Positions 17,005 through 25,436 of a stretch of 64,000 bases of DNA are shown here, piece by piece (the stretch's first letter is position 1; each line of letters starts with the position of its first letter). This DNA is from CBDCFL01 sp965216135 (lineage in GTDB: Bacteria > Pseudomonadota > Alphaproteobacteria > Rhodobacterales > Rhodobacteraceae): positions 62,001 to 126,000 of the forward strand of contig CBDCFL010000016.1 in assembly GCA_965216135.1 (NCBI GenBank), in the 5' to 3' direction. A program made the translations under genes and the position numbers. Below the pieces are notes generated by a model, which saw only the letters and a program-made list of their open reading frames with translations, was not told the DNA's origin and searched no databases.

Positions 17005-17469
17005 ATGCGTGCTCATTTCTTAGCGCTTTCGGCGCTTGTTATGCTTGGTGCCTGTGTCGGCACAACAACCTCACAATTCAGCAATATCACCTTCAATCAG
17101 GCCCCGTTCCAGACGATGATAAACGACGCGCGCAGCACCGCCACCGCCAGCCCGGTCGCTCCCAATGCTCAATTGCGCCAGGCCGCGCAGGGACATGCCA
17201 ATGATATGTCCGCCAACAATTATTTCTCGCACACCTCCCTTGACGGCAGCAGTTTTGGCGACCGCATCAATGCCACCGGCTACAGCTATTGCTGGGGCGG
17301 AGAGAACATCGCGATGGGCTATCCTGACACGACATCGGTCTTTAACGGCTGGATGGGTTCATCGGGCCATCGCGACAATATGCTGGCCTCACAGCCCACG
17401 CAATTTGGCCTGGGCCATGCACCAAGCGGCAATTACTGGGTGCTGGTCCTGGCGCGGCCGGGGTGTTGA
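17005..17469 (+). CDS. CAP/SCP-domain lipoprotein
   Basis: 154-residue exported protein. The signal peptide MRAHFLALSALVMLGAC ends in a lipobox (LGAC, Cys17), so it is probably a lipoprotein. The rest is a CAP (cysteine-rich secretory/PR-1) domain: LRQAAQGHANDMSANNYFSH, GENIAMGYPD, VFNGWMGSSGHRDNML and a terminal YWVLVLARPGC. The CAP cavity His residues (HANDM, SGHRDN) are present. Role unknown; bacterial CAP proteins are linked to the cell surface. It converges with guaD, with repeat R3 and the IS110 element in between. Confidence 0.88.
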   Translation: MRAHFLALSALVMLGACVGTTTSQFSNITFNQAPFQTMINDARSTATASPVAPNAQLRQAAQGHANDMSANNYFSHTSLDGSSFGDRINATGYSYCWGGENIAMGYPDTTSVFNGWMGSSGHRDNMLASQPTQFGLGHAPSGNYWVLVLARPGC

Positions 17470-17499
17470 GGTCATGAGGTGAGCTGAACGGAACCTTGG

Positions 17500-17686
17500 C
17501 CCGGAACAAGGCACGCAGCGCCGCCGGGCAGCGCCCGACCGCCCTGTCATGCCGGAGGCATGCCAATTGTTTGGTGGCGCACCTCCGGTGCGACGGGCGG
17601 GCGCTACTTCACCGCCTGTTCACCCGAACAAACGGAAGATGCGGCGGCACCATAAAGCGCAGACCTCACCTGTCGCGGTGCCCACC
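17500..17686 (+). repeat. Dispersed repeat, copy R3, left part (split by IS110)
   Basis: Starts CCCGGAACAAGG and includes GCCGCCGGGCAGCGCCCGACC, CACCCGAACAAACGG and CACCATAAAGCGCAGACC. It breaks off in GGTGCCCAC at the IS110 boundary and resumes after the element at 18784 with CTGCGGTCTGGCGCTGCCCTCTG (to about 18812). Joining at the shared CT restores a complete repeat. Confidence 0.8.
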
Positions 17687-17687
17687 T

Positions 17688-17847
17688 GTCTATCGGATTG
17701 ATGCTATCTCCCAGGGTGGCGGCGAGCCCGTGCGCCCACCTGGGAGTGTGATCCCGTCCGCGGGTTTGGGCCGCCGCCGGTTGGTCTGACCAGCCTGAAC
17801 AGTTGCATGTGCCACTTTGAGCACGAAGACATGGACAGGATACCAAC
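17688..17847 (+). ncRNA. Candidate IS110 bridge RNA
   Basis: Non-coding leader of the IS110 element. CTCCCAGG (17708-17715) pairs with CCTGGGAG (17739-17746), enclosing a loop. GCCCACCTG at 17734-17742 is identical to the target at 17680-17688 including the core. CCGC at 17758-17761 complements GCGG just right of the core (18786-18789). ACAGTTGCATGT at 17799-17810 matches the circular donor junction ACAGTTGC-CT-GT with one mismatch. GACAG at 17834-17838 complements CTGTC at the left end (17686-17690). The order target half-guides then donor half-guides is that of IS621 bridge RNA. That the leader is transcribed and functional is inferred. Confidence 0.65.
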
Positions 17848-18771
17848 ATGACACAGAACTATATCGGCGTCGATCTTTCCCGCGACTGGCTCGACGTGTT
17901 CACCCCCGGTAATGGGCATGGTCGCATTGCGAACACCGCTCCCGCTCTGCAGCAATTCCTTGCCACGCTTTCGGCAGATGACCTGCTCGTCTTTGAGGCC
18001 ACCAGCCTGTGTGACGGGCTGCTGATGCGCCTCGCCACGGCGTGCGGACAGCCGTTTCACCGGCTCAACCCCCTACACGGATGGCACTTCGCGCGATCGC
18101 TGAACCTGCCCAAGACCGATCGGGTGGATGCAGCGATGCTGGTCCGTCTGGGGGCGGAACGCCGACTTGCACCATCCGCCGGGTTTGATGCCACCCGCGC
18201 TGAGATGGCCGAGCTGATGGGGCGCCGCGATCAGCTCAAGCGTATGCAAACGCAAGAGAAGAACCGCCTGTCAAAGGCGTCGTCGCGGACCGTCAGCGCC
18301 GACATACGGGCTTCTTTGCGTGCCCTGGCTTTGCGGATCAGGCGGGCAGATGCGGCCATCGACGGCTTTCTTGAAGGCCATCGCCGGCTGCGCGACCAGA
18401 TCGCTCTACTGGAGAGCGTCCCCAGCATCGGCCGTGTCACCTCCGTCACGCTCCTATCGCTGATGCCCGAGATCGGGGCCTGCGACCGGCACCAGATCGC
18501 CTCGCTCGGCGGGCTGGCACCCAGGGCGCGCGAGAGCGGTAAATGGCAGGGCCAACGGCATATCGGCGACGGGCGGCGGCACGTGCGCAAGGCGCTCTAC
18601 ATGGCAGCGCTCAGCGCCATCGGTCACCAGCGGCTCTGCCCCGACCTGGTGACGAGAATGCGCGACAGGGGCAAACCCGGAAAGGTCATTGCAATCGCCG
18701 TGGCACGTAAAATCCTGACCATCGCCAATGCCGTCATCCGGGACCAAAGCCCTTATCGCGCAGCGGCATGA
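17848..18771 (+). CDS. IS110-family RuvC-like recombinase
   Basis: 307-residue DEDD recombinase. The N-terminal RuvC-like domain has D9 (YIGVDLSRDWLDVF), E50 (LLVFEATS) and D91/D94 (KTDRVDAAML). A coiled linker (~residues 110-170) leads to a C-terminal Transposase_20 domain with ESVPSIGRVTSVTLLSLMPE and LGGLAPRARESGKWQGQRHI, where the Ser in ARESGK is the likely nucleophile. Family members work with a bridge RNA encoded at the element's left end. It is intact; ATG 17848 follows GACAGGATACCAAC. Confidence 0.92.
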   Translation: MTQNYIGVDLSRDWLDVFTPGNGHGRIANTAPALQQFLATLSADDLLVFEATSLCDGLLMRLATACGQPFHRLNPLHGWHFARSLNLPKTDRVDAAMLVRLGAERRLAPSAGFDATRAEMAELMGRRDQLKRMQTQEKNRLSKASSRTVSADIRASLRALALRIRRADAAIDGFLEGHRRLRDQIALLESVPSIGRVTSVTLLSLMPEIGACDRHQIASLGGLAPRARESGKWQGQRHIGDGRRHVRKALYMAALSAIGHQRLCPDLVTRMRDRGKPGKVIAIAVARKILTIANAVIRDQSPYRAAA

Positions 18772-18783
18772 CCATACAGTTGC

Positions 18784-18812
18784 CTGCGGTCTGGCGCTGC
18801 CCTCTGTGCCGT
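18784..18812 (+). repeat. Dispersed repeat, copy R3, right part
   Basis: CTGCGGTCTGGCGCTGCCC and following bases are the conserved 3' end of the repeat (compare 2499-2520 and 26295-26314), displaced by the IS110 element. Confidence 0.75.
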
Positions 18813-18833
18813 GACGTCATCCTACGATTTCGC

Positions 18834-20129
18834 TCAGTTAATGGGGCCAGACCCCAGCTGACCCCCCACCCAAACCGCCCGGATCGCGCGGTCGTCGCCC
18901 ATCATGATGGTGGGAAACAGCGCTTGCCAGATGGTTTCGGCGCGCCCGGCTGCCTGGGCGATGGCGGGCGTCGATTTCAGATCGAGCACCACCAGATCAG
19001 CCTCCATGCCTGCGCGCAGGTTGCCGATCTTGTCGTCGAGGCGCAACGCGCTCGCTGAGCCCACGGTCGCCAGCCAGTACAGCTGCGCGGGATGCAGTGC
19101 CGCGCCGCGCAGCTGGGCGACCTCATAGGCCGCCGCCATGGTTCGCAGCATCGAAAAAGACGACCCGCCGCCGGTATCAGTTGCCAGCCCGACGCGCTGG
19201 CCCGCGGCCTTCAGCCCGGCCATGTCAAACAGGCCTGAGCCGATGAAGGTGTTGGACGTGGGACAATGGATCAGGCTGGCATCGACCTCTTTCAGGCGAT
19301 CTTTCTCGCGCCCGTCCAGATGAATGGCATGGCCATACAGCCCGCCGGGGCCGAGCAGCCCATGGGCCTCATACGTGTCCAGATAATCGCGCGCGTCCGG
19401 AAAAAGCTCCGTGACCCAGGCGATCTCGTCGGATTGCTCGCTTAGATGCGTCTGCATCAGACAGTCGGGGTATTCGCCCCATAATGCGCCAAGTGCTGCG
19501 AGTTGGGCGGGCGATGAAGTTGGCGAAAAACGCGGGGTGATGGCATAGGACAGCCGGTCGCGGCCATGCCATTTTTCCAGCAATTGCTTGCTGTCGTCAT
19601 AGGCCGATTGGGCCGTGTCGCGCAGATTATCGGGGGCGTTTCGGTCCATGCAGGTTTTGCCCGCAATCGCCCGGACGCCGCGGCGCGTGGCCTCGGCAAA
19701 AAACGCCTCCACGCTTTCAGGATGGATGGTGCAAAAGCTCGCAACACTGGTGGTGCCATTGGCCAGCGTCAGATCGAAATACGTGCTGGCCGCGCTTGCG
19801 GCATAGTCGGGATCGCCAAAGCGCGCCTCCTCAGGAAACGTGTAAAGGTTCAGCCAGTCAATCAGCCGCTTGCCCCAACTGGCGATGATCGCGGTCTGCG
19901 GATAATGCGCGTGGGCATCGACAAACCCCGCGGTGATCAGCGCATCGCCGTAGGCGATCACCTCAGCAGCTGGATATTTGGCCCTGAGCGCATCAGCGTT
20001 GCCGGTTGCAAGGATCATGCCGCGCTCAACGACAACGCCGCCATCGGTTTGATGCACCGCGGCGTCCTGCACGGCATGCGAAAACGGATCGCTGGCAAAG
20101 GCGAGGGTCTGCCCAGTAATAAGCTGCAA
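18834..20129 (-). CDS. guaD: Guanine deaminase
   Basis: Zinc amidohydrolase converting guanine to xanthine and ammonia. 431 residues; motifs FVDAHAHYPQTAIIASWGKR (first metal His pair, ~residues 70-90), FCTIHPES, MQTHLSEQSDEI, YGHAIHLD, IHCPTSNTFIGSGLFD and LATDTGGGSSFSML (catalytic Asp). The QTAIIASWGK and CPTSNTF motifs are typical of GuaD rather than other deaminases. It is transcribed toward the IS110 element and convergent with the CAP gene. Start ATG 20129. Confidence 0.92.
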   Translation of the reverse strand: MQLITGQTLAFASDPFSHAVQDAAVHQTDGGVVVERGMILATGNADALRAKYPAAEVIAYGDALITAGFVDAHAHYPQTAIIASWGKRLIDWLNLYTFPEEARFGDPDYAASAASTYFDLTLANGTTSVASFCTIHPESVEAFFAEATRRGVRAIAGKTCMDRNAPDNLRDTAQSAYDDSKQLLEKWHGRDRLSYAITPRFSPTSSPAQLAALGALWGEYPDCLMQTHLSEQSDEIAWVTELFPDARDYLDTYEAHGLLGPGGLYGHAIHLDGREKDRLKEVDASLIHCPTSNTFIGSGLFDMAGLKAAGQRVGLATDTGGGSSFSMLRTMAAAYEVAQLRGAALHPAQLYWLATVGSASALRLDDKIGNLRAGMEADLVVLDLKSTPAIAQAAGRAETIWQALFPTIMMGDDRAIRAVWVGGQLGSGPIN

Positions 20130-20255
20130 TTCGGATGAGTTCCCTTGCTACCTGTCTGAGATACTAGAATTTGCCGCCGTGGCGGTAAATGCGTGCATTT
20201 GCTCTGTTTCTTTGAAGGACTTTTGCCTAAGAAAAGGCCAGATGAGGGCCGGGCC

Positions 20256-21638
20256 ATGACCGAGAGCGAGATCGAACAGGACATCGGCGATGACGACGCC
20301 TATGCGCTTGACCAGCGTGTTGTCGCATCAATCCTTGCGACAGTGGCACAAGGCGATGCGGCGGCGCTTTCGGCGCAGATGGAGCCATTGCACGCCGCCG
20401 ATATTGCCGACCTGCTTGAGCAGATTGACGCCAGCGAGCGTGCGCGGCTGCTCGCTTTGTTCGACCGAGAATTCGACGGCGAGATCCTTTCGGAATTAAG
20501 CGAAGGCGTGCGCGAAGAGATCCTGACGCTGCTCAGGCCGGAAGTTCTGGCCGAGGCGGTGCGCGAACTGGAATCAGACGATGTGGTCGATCTGATCGAG
20601 GATCTCGACGCGCCGCAGCAAGAAGCAATTCTTGGGGTTCTGGACGAGCCGGATCGCGCCGCGGTTGCCCAGTCGCTCCGCTACCCGGAATATTCCGCCG
20701 GTCGTCTGATGCAGCGCGAGGTGGTCAGCGGACCTGAGCATTGGAGCGTTGGCGAAGCGATTGATTATCTGCGCGCCAGCGATGATCTGCCGGAAGAATT
20801 TTACCATATCATCCTGGTCAATCCCCGCCACGAGCCGGTTGGCTATGTGACACTTGGCCGCCTGATGGGTTCACCGCGCAACATCAAGCTGAGCGCTATC
20901 TGCGAGGATAGTTTCCGGACCTTTGATGTTGCTGAGGACGAGGGCGATGTGGCCTATGCGTTCAACCAGTATCACCTGATTTCCGCCCCGGTCGTCGACG
21001 AAAGCGGGCGGCTGGCGGGGGTGATTACCATTGATGATGCGATGGTGGTGCTGGACGAAGAGCATGAAGAGGACATCCTGCGCCTTGCCGGTGTGGGCGA
21101 GGGCGAGTTGTCGGACACGTTTCTGGAAACCACGCGCCAGCGCTTTCCCTGGCTGGCGGTCAATCTTGTCACCGCGATATTGGCCTCGATCGTCATTGCG
21201 CAGTTTGAGGAATTGATCGCCGGGTTGGTGGCGCTGGCGGTGCTGATGCCTATCGTCGCCTCGATGGGCGGCAACGCCGGCACGCAATCGCTGACCGTGG
21301 CGGTGCGGGCCATTGCCACGCGCGATCTGACCGCGTCGAACGTCTGGCGGGTGATCCGGCGCGAGGCGCTGGTGGGGCTGGTCAATGGGGTTATTTTTGC
21401 GAGCCTGATGGGGGTGATCGGGATGATCTGGTTTGGCTCGCCGATGCTGGGCGCGGTCATCGCGGCGGCGATGGTGATCAACCTGATCGTCGCCGGTCTG
21501 GCCGGCATCGCGGTGCCGGTGGCGCTGGACCGGCTCGGCGTTGACCCGGCACTTGGCTCAGGCGCTCTGGTGACCACGGTGACCGATATCATTGGTTTCC
21601 TTGCCTTTCTTGGATTGGCGGCAATGGTCTTGCTGTGA
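20256..21638 (+). CDS. mgtE: MgtE-family magnesium transporter
   Basis: Mg2+ channel of the inner membrane, about 460 residues. N-terminal MgtE_N superhelical domain (residues ~20-125, acidic, HAADIADLLEQID), two CBS domains (YPEYSAGRLMQREVVSGPEH.. and HLISAPVVDESGRLAGVITI), a plug helix, then a C-terminal pore domain of five hydrophobic segments with MPIVASMGGNAGTQSLTVAV (PxxxxMxGNxGxQ, the ion-selectivity motif, ~residue 345). ATG 20256 starts MTESEIEQDIGDDDAYALDQ. Its stop overlaps the GTG start of the next gene. Confidence 0.95.
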   Translation: MTESEIEQDIGDDDAYALDQRVVASILATVAQGDAAALSAQMEPLHAADIADLLEQIDASERARLLALFDREFDGEILSELSEGVREEILTLLRPEVLAEAVRELESDDVVDLIEDLDAPQQEAILGVLDEPDRAAVAQSLRYPEYSAGRLMQREVVSGPEHWSVGEAIDYLRASDDLPEEFYHIILVNPRHEPVGYVTLGRLMGSPRNIKLSAICEDSFRTFDVAEDEGDVAYAFNQYHLISAPVVDESGRLAGVITIDDAMVVLDEEHEEDILRLAGVGEGELSDTFLETTRQRFPWLAVNLVTAILASIVIAQFEELIAGLVALAVLMPIVASMGGNAGTQSLTVAVRAIATRDLTASNVWRVIRREALVGLVNGVIFASLMGVIGMIWFGSPMLGAVIAAAMVINLIVAGLAGIAVPVALDRLGVDPALGSGALVTTVTDIIGFLAFLGLAAMVLL

Positions 21639-22198
21639 ATGTTCAGGCGGCCAAGGCCGAGGCGCGAAAGGCAGCGTTCGCGCGGCGCAAGGCCGCACAT
21701 CGCCCAGATGCAGGCGATCAGGCGTGTGACAATCTGCTGGCCTATCTGACCACGAGATTTGGCCAGCCGATGTCGGGCTATATGCCGATCAGAACCGAGA
21801 TCAACATTCTGCCCGCGATGAGGGTGCTGGCAACCAAGGGCCAGATCGGTGTGCCAGTGATCATCGGGCAAGGGCAACCGCTGGAGTTTCACGCCTGGCA
21901 ACCGGGCGCGCAGATGCAGGACGGGCCGTTTGGAGCGCGTGTCCCCGTGGTTGCGGTGCGCGTGGTTCCGCAGGTCGTCATTCTGCCACTGGTGGCCTTC
22001 GATGCGCGTGGGTTCCGGCTGGGGTATGGCGGCGGGTTTTATGACCGGACGCTGGCAATATTGCGTGCCGGCGGTGATGTGCGCGCCGTTGGGTTCGCCT
22101 ATGCGGGCCAGGAAATGGACGCGGTGCCGACCGGGCCGACCGATCAGTCGATGGATGCGGTTGTGACCGAAAACGGCGTCTTGGAACTGGCATCCTAA
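21635..22198 (+). CDS. 5-formyltetrahydrofolate cyclo-ligase
   Basis: ATP-dependent conversion of 5-formyl-THF to 5,10-methenyl-THF. 187 residues with N-terminal KAEARKAAFARRKAAHRP (ATP-site Arg/Lys), YMPIRTEINILP, ILPLVAFDARGFRLGYGGGFYDRTL (the diagnostic GYGGGFYDR motif) and VPTGPTDQSMDAVVTENGV. The start is GTG at 21635, overlapping the mgtE stop by 4 nt (GTGA), so translational coupling is likely. Confidence 0.92.
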   Translation: MNVQAAKAEARKAAFARRKAAHRPDAGDQACDNLLAYLTTRFGQPMSGYMPIRTEINILPAMRVLATKGQIGVPVIIGQGQPLEFHAWQPGAQMQDGPFGARVPVVAVRVVPQVVILPLVAFDARGFRLGYGGGFYDRTLAILRAGGDVRAVGFAYAGQEMDAVPTGPTDQSMDAVVTENGVLELAS

Positions 22199-22213
22199 TT
22201 TAGCCACAGCAAC

Positions 22214-22375
22214 CGAGGGCAGCGCCAGACCGCGGCGGGCGCCCTGCGGGTCGAGGTCTGCGCTTTATGGTCCCGCCACATCTTCCGTTCATTCGGGTGT
22301 GCCTGCGGTGACACAGCGCCCACCCATATGGGCGGTCGGGCGCTGCCCGGCGGCACTGCGTGCCTTGTTCCGGGC
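22214..22375 (-). repeat. Dispersed repeat, copy R4
   Basis: Reverse orientation: GAGGGCAGCGCCAGACCGCG, GGTCTGCGCTTTATGG, TTCGGGTGTGC, GGGCGCTGCCCGGCGG, CCTTGTTCCGGG. It lies directly after the 5-formyl-THF cyclo-ligase stop, 17 bp before IS630 element E. Confidence 0.75.
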
Positions 22376-22392
22376 TTGATGCGGCGGTCTAA

Positions 22393-23552
22393 TACCAACG
22401 GCCCTAGTCGTTGACCGTTTTGGCCCATTGTCTGGTAGTGATTGACGTGATTGCGGTTTTGTCGTTTGCAAAGAAGTTCCATGCTTCGCAACACCTGTCG
22501 ACGATCTGCTCATAATTGTCGAAGACGGATATGGCGAGCTTGTTGGCACGCAGATAAGCCCACACATTTTCCATCGGGTTGAGTTCAGGGGAATAGGGCG
22601 GGAGTTTGAGCAGGGTGATGTTGTCGGGTACCTCCAGCTCTGCCGAACCGTGCCAGCCAGCGCCATCCAGAATGAGAAGGGCATGTGCGCCCGATGCGAC
22701 GGTTTTAGCGATCTCGGCGAGATGCGCGCTCATGGCCTGTGTGTCGGCATGTGGCATGATCAGAGCGGCCGCTTCAGCCCGTTCCGGGCAGACGGCGCCG
22801 AAAATGTAGCTCCAGATATAGCGGGTGTCGCGCGGGGCACGGGGGCGTGTTCCACGCTCGGCCCAGATACGGGTGAGCGTGCCCTGCTGGCCAACCCGCG
22901 CTTCATCCTGAAACCATATCTCCAGGGGCTTGCTGCGGGCTGTTTCCGGCAAGGCTGCTTCTACCTCTGCGGCGAAGTTTTTTTAAAAGCCTCCTGTGCA
23001 TCCGGGTCGGATTTCGGATGCTGCGGGCGCACCGACAGACGCCGAAAGCCCAGGCTTGCCAATTGTTTGCCAACAGTTCGCTCATGCATGGTGACGCCGA
23101 AGCGCTCTTCGATCTTGCGTTTCAGATCAATGCGCCGCCAGCGCACAACCCCATCGGTTTCGGGGTCGGGACCCGCCCGAACCATTTCCGCCAACTCCTC
23201 CTTCTGTGCCGCGCTCAGCAGACAGGGTGGATCCGGCGGGCGACGGTTGAACAGGCCCGACACGCCCTCCGCATTGTAACGGTGGGCCCAATCCCGCAGC
23301 GTCTGCCGATCCATGCCGCAGTTTTCTGCCGCCGTCTTGCGGTCAACCCCATCCAGAACCAGGGCAATCGCCAACATCCGTCGCGCCGCTTTCCCATCCC
23401 GGCACCGCGCCGCTTCCTGGCGAAGCTCGCCTGCGGACTTGTCTTTGCGCGTAATCCTTACTGCCATCAAAGCCTCCCTTGCCTTGATGCCACTGAATCA
23501 GATCACGCCGCTCGTGGGAATCCCCTTGAGTCAAATCTGGGGGCCGTTGGTA
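22393..23552 (-). mobile_element. IS630-family element, type E
   Basis: 1160 bp, ends TACCAACGGCC and GGCCGTTGGTA, flanked by TAA at 22390-22392 and 23553-23555. The transposase, read on the minus strand, differs clearly in sequence from the A/B/C and D types. Confidence 0.88.
22404..23470 (-). CDS. IS630 transposase, two frames joined at an A7 tract
   Basis: The first frame (23470-22961, MMAVRITRKDKSAGELRQEA) has the HTH TAAENCGMDRQTLRDWAHRY and ends ..QEAFKKTSPQR. At TTTTAAAAAAAC (seven A) a -1 shift would continue as KKNFAAEVEAALPE into the catalytic half (22952-22404): IWFQDEARVGQQGT, LILDGAGWHGS, SPELNPMENVWAYLR. This is the two-ORF arrangement with a slippery A-tract known in IS630 elements, so the element may be functional. 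Without shifting only the HTH half is made. Confidence 0.82.
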
Positions 23553-23683
23553 TAACGTCCTTGAGCCATTGCGCCATTTGGCTTAGGCGGTTCAACCCGA
23601 CTGGCAAATCGTCCCATACTTGCCCAACTTGGCCGCCCCACATATAGACGGGCGGCACGGGCAAATCTCGATGGAGGCGGGCG

Positions 23684-24424
23684 ATGGCGGGCCATTCCAA
23701 ATGGGCAAATATTCAGCACCGCAAGGGCAGGCAGGACGCCGCGCGCTCGAAACTGTTTTCCAAGCTCGCCAAGGAAATCACCGTCGCCGCGAAGATGGGC
23801 GATCCCGATCCGGAAAAGAACCCGCGCCTGCGGCTGGCGATCAAAGAGGCCAAATCAAGCTCTGTGCCCAAGGACGTGATCGACCGCGCCATAAAGAAGA
23901 GCCAGGGCGGCGAGGGTGAAAACTACGAAGAAATCCGCTATGAAGGTTACGGGCCGAACGGGGTGGCGGTGATCGTCGAGGCGATGACGGATAATCGCAA
24001 CCGAACCGCGTCGGTGGTGCGCTCGACTTTTTCCAAGAACGGCGGAAATCTGGGCGAAACCGGGTCTGTCTCGTTCATGTTCGAGCGCAAGGGCGAGGTG
24101 AGTTATCCGGTATCGGCGGGCGATGCAGACACCGTGCTATTGGCGGCGATCGAGGCGGGGGCGGAGGATGTCGAAAGCTCTGATGACGGGCATATCATCT
24201 ATTGCGCCGATACCGATCTGGGCGAGGTTTCCAACGCCCTTGAGGATGACCTTGGCGAAAGCGCGACGACCAAGCTGATCTGGAAACCGACCACCACCAC
24301 GGATATGGACCTTGAAGCGATGGAAAAGCTGATGAAGCTGATCGACGCGCTTGAAGATGACGATGATGTGCAGCGGGTCACCGCCAATTTCGATGTCTCC
24401 GACGAAATCATGGCCCAGCTTTGA
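23684..24424 (+). CDS. yebC: YebC/PmpR-family protein
   Basis: 246-residue protein with the family start MAGHSKWANIQHRKGRQDAA, then NPRLRLAIKEAKSSSVPKDV, RYEGYGPNGVAVIVEAMTDN and a long acidic C-terminal region ending DDVQRVTANFDVSDEIMAQL. Members are described as transcriptional regulators and, in some bacteria, as translation factors acting at proline stretches; the role here is not determined. It is usually next to ruvC/ruvAB; that context is absent. ATG 23684 follows GGAGGCGGGCG. Confidence 0.95.
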   Translation: MAGHSKWANIQHRKGRQDAARSKLFSKLAKEITVAAKMGDPDPEKNPRLRLAIKEAKSSSVPKDVIDRAIKKSQGGEGENYEEIRYEGYGPNGVAVIVEAMTDNRNRTASVVRSTFSKNGGNLGETGSVSFMFERKGEVSYPVSAGDADTVLLAAIEAGAEDVESSDDGHIIYCADTDLGEVSNALEDDLGESATTKLIWKPTTTTDMDLEAMEKLMKLIDALEDDDDVQRVTANFDVSDEIMAQL

Positions 24425-24472
24425 TGGCCTGCCCAAGACCGCGCGCTTGCAACAATTGAGACCACCCGCGCC

Positions 24473-25378
24473 ATGAGTGGCCTCTCGGATAACCGCCCCC
24501 TTGCCGGCATTTTCTGGATGGTCATCACCGGCTTTCTGTTTGTCGGTGTAACCGGCGTCGTGCGCCATGTCGGCACCGATTTGCCCGCGGCCGAGGCTGC
24601 CTTTCTGCGCTATCTGCTGGGGCTGGTGTTTCTGATCCCGATGATTGGCCCGATCATTCGCGCGCACTTGTCGTCGCGGGATCTGCGCATTTTCGCGCTG
24701 CGCGGTGTGGCCCATACACTCGGTGTCACGGGGTGGTTTTTCGCCATGGCGCGCATCCCGATCGCCGAAGTGACGGCGATGAATTACATGGCGCCGATCT
24801 ATGTGACCATTGGTGCCGCGTTGTTTCTGGGCGAGGCGCTGGCGCTCAGGCGTATCCTGGCGATCGTCGCGGCGCTAATCGGCGCGCTGGTGATCCTGCG
24901 CCCTGGATTTCGCGAAATATCCGCTGGCCATATCGCCATGCTGCTGGTGGCGGTCGCGTTTGGCGTCTCATACCTGACCGCCAAATCCGTTTCAGCGCGT
25001 CAGAGCGCGGCGGTGGTGGTGGGCATGCTGTCGATCACCGTGATGATCGGGCTGGCGCCGCTGGCAATCGCGGTCTGGGTGACGCCGACATTCGAGCAGA
25101 TGTTCTGGATGTTCGTGGTCGCCTGTCTGGCCACGGCGGGACATTACACGATGACGCTGGGGCTGGCGGCGGCCCCGGTGAGCGTTACCCAGCCGGTGAC
25201 GTTTCTGCAGCTTGTCTGGGCGGTCCTGCTCGGCCTGATCGTGTTTGGTGAAGTCATTGACGGCTGGGTCATATTCGGCGGGTCGATCATCCTTGTGTCG
25301 ATCAGCTATATGTCGTGGCGCGAGGCCCGCCTGAAACGCCGCGTGATCGCGCCGGTGCCGGAGGCGACGAAAGTTTAA
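24473..25378 (+). CDS. EamA-family (DMT) transporter
   Basis: 301-residue inner-membrane protein with ten predicted hydrophobic helices in two EamA repeats (first from PLAGIFWMVITGFLFVGVTG, second from ISAGHIAMLLVAVAFGVSYL). RIPIAEVTAMNYMAPIY and SVTQPVTFLQLVWAVLLGLI are the usual half-repeat ends. Members export amino acids or metabolites; substrate not predictable. ATG 24473 lies 48 bp after the yebC stop. Confidence 0.88.
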   Translation: MSGLSDNRPLAGIFWMVITGFLFVGVTGVVRHVGTDLPAAEAAFLRYLLGLVFLIPMIGPIIRAHLSSRDLRIFALRGVAHTLGVTGWFFAMARIPIAEVTAMNYMAPIYVTIGAALFLGEALALRRILAIVAALIGALVILRPGFREISAGHIAMLLVAVAFGVSYLTAKSVSARQSAAVVVGMLSITVMIGLAPLAIAVWVTPTFEQMFWMFVVACLATAGHYTMTLGLAAAPVSVTQPVTFLQLVWAVLLGLIVFGEVIDGWVIFGGSIILVSISYMSWREARLKRRVIAPVPEATKV

Positions 25379-25436
25379 GCCCACTTGGGTGCTCAGCGGA
25401 CTTGCGCGCGGCCCGCACCGCACCGATATTAACCAA

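Larger units (their letters stand above)
17687..18785 (+). mobile_element. IS110-family element inserted in repeat R3
   Basis: About 1.1 kb with no terminal inverted repeats, as usual for IS110. Boundaries follow from the interrupted repeat: left ..GCCCAC-CT-GTCTATCGG and right ..ACAGTTGC-CT-GCGGTCTGG, sharing the dinucleotide CT. The long non-coding leader (160 nt) lies before the recombinase and only ~12 nt follow it. The IS621 group has the same plan of long left end, short right end and CT core. Confidence 0.85.

Noticed and set aside
20972..22207. 411-codon minus-strand ORF
   Set aside because: Antisense to mgtE and the cyclo-ligase gene, which are both convincing; low-complexity Ser/Thr/Ile/Arg composition.
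22650..23647. Plus-strand ORFs over IS630 element E
   Set aside because: Antisense to the two-frame transposase, whose DDE motifs are clear on the minus strand.
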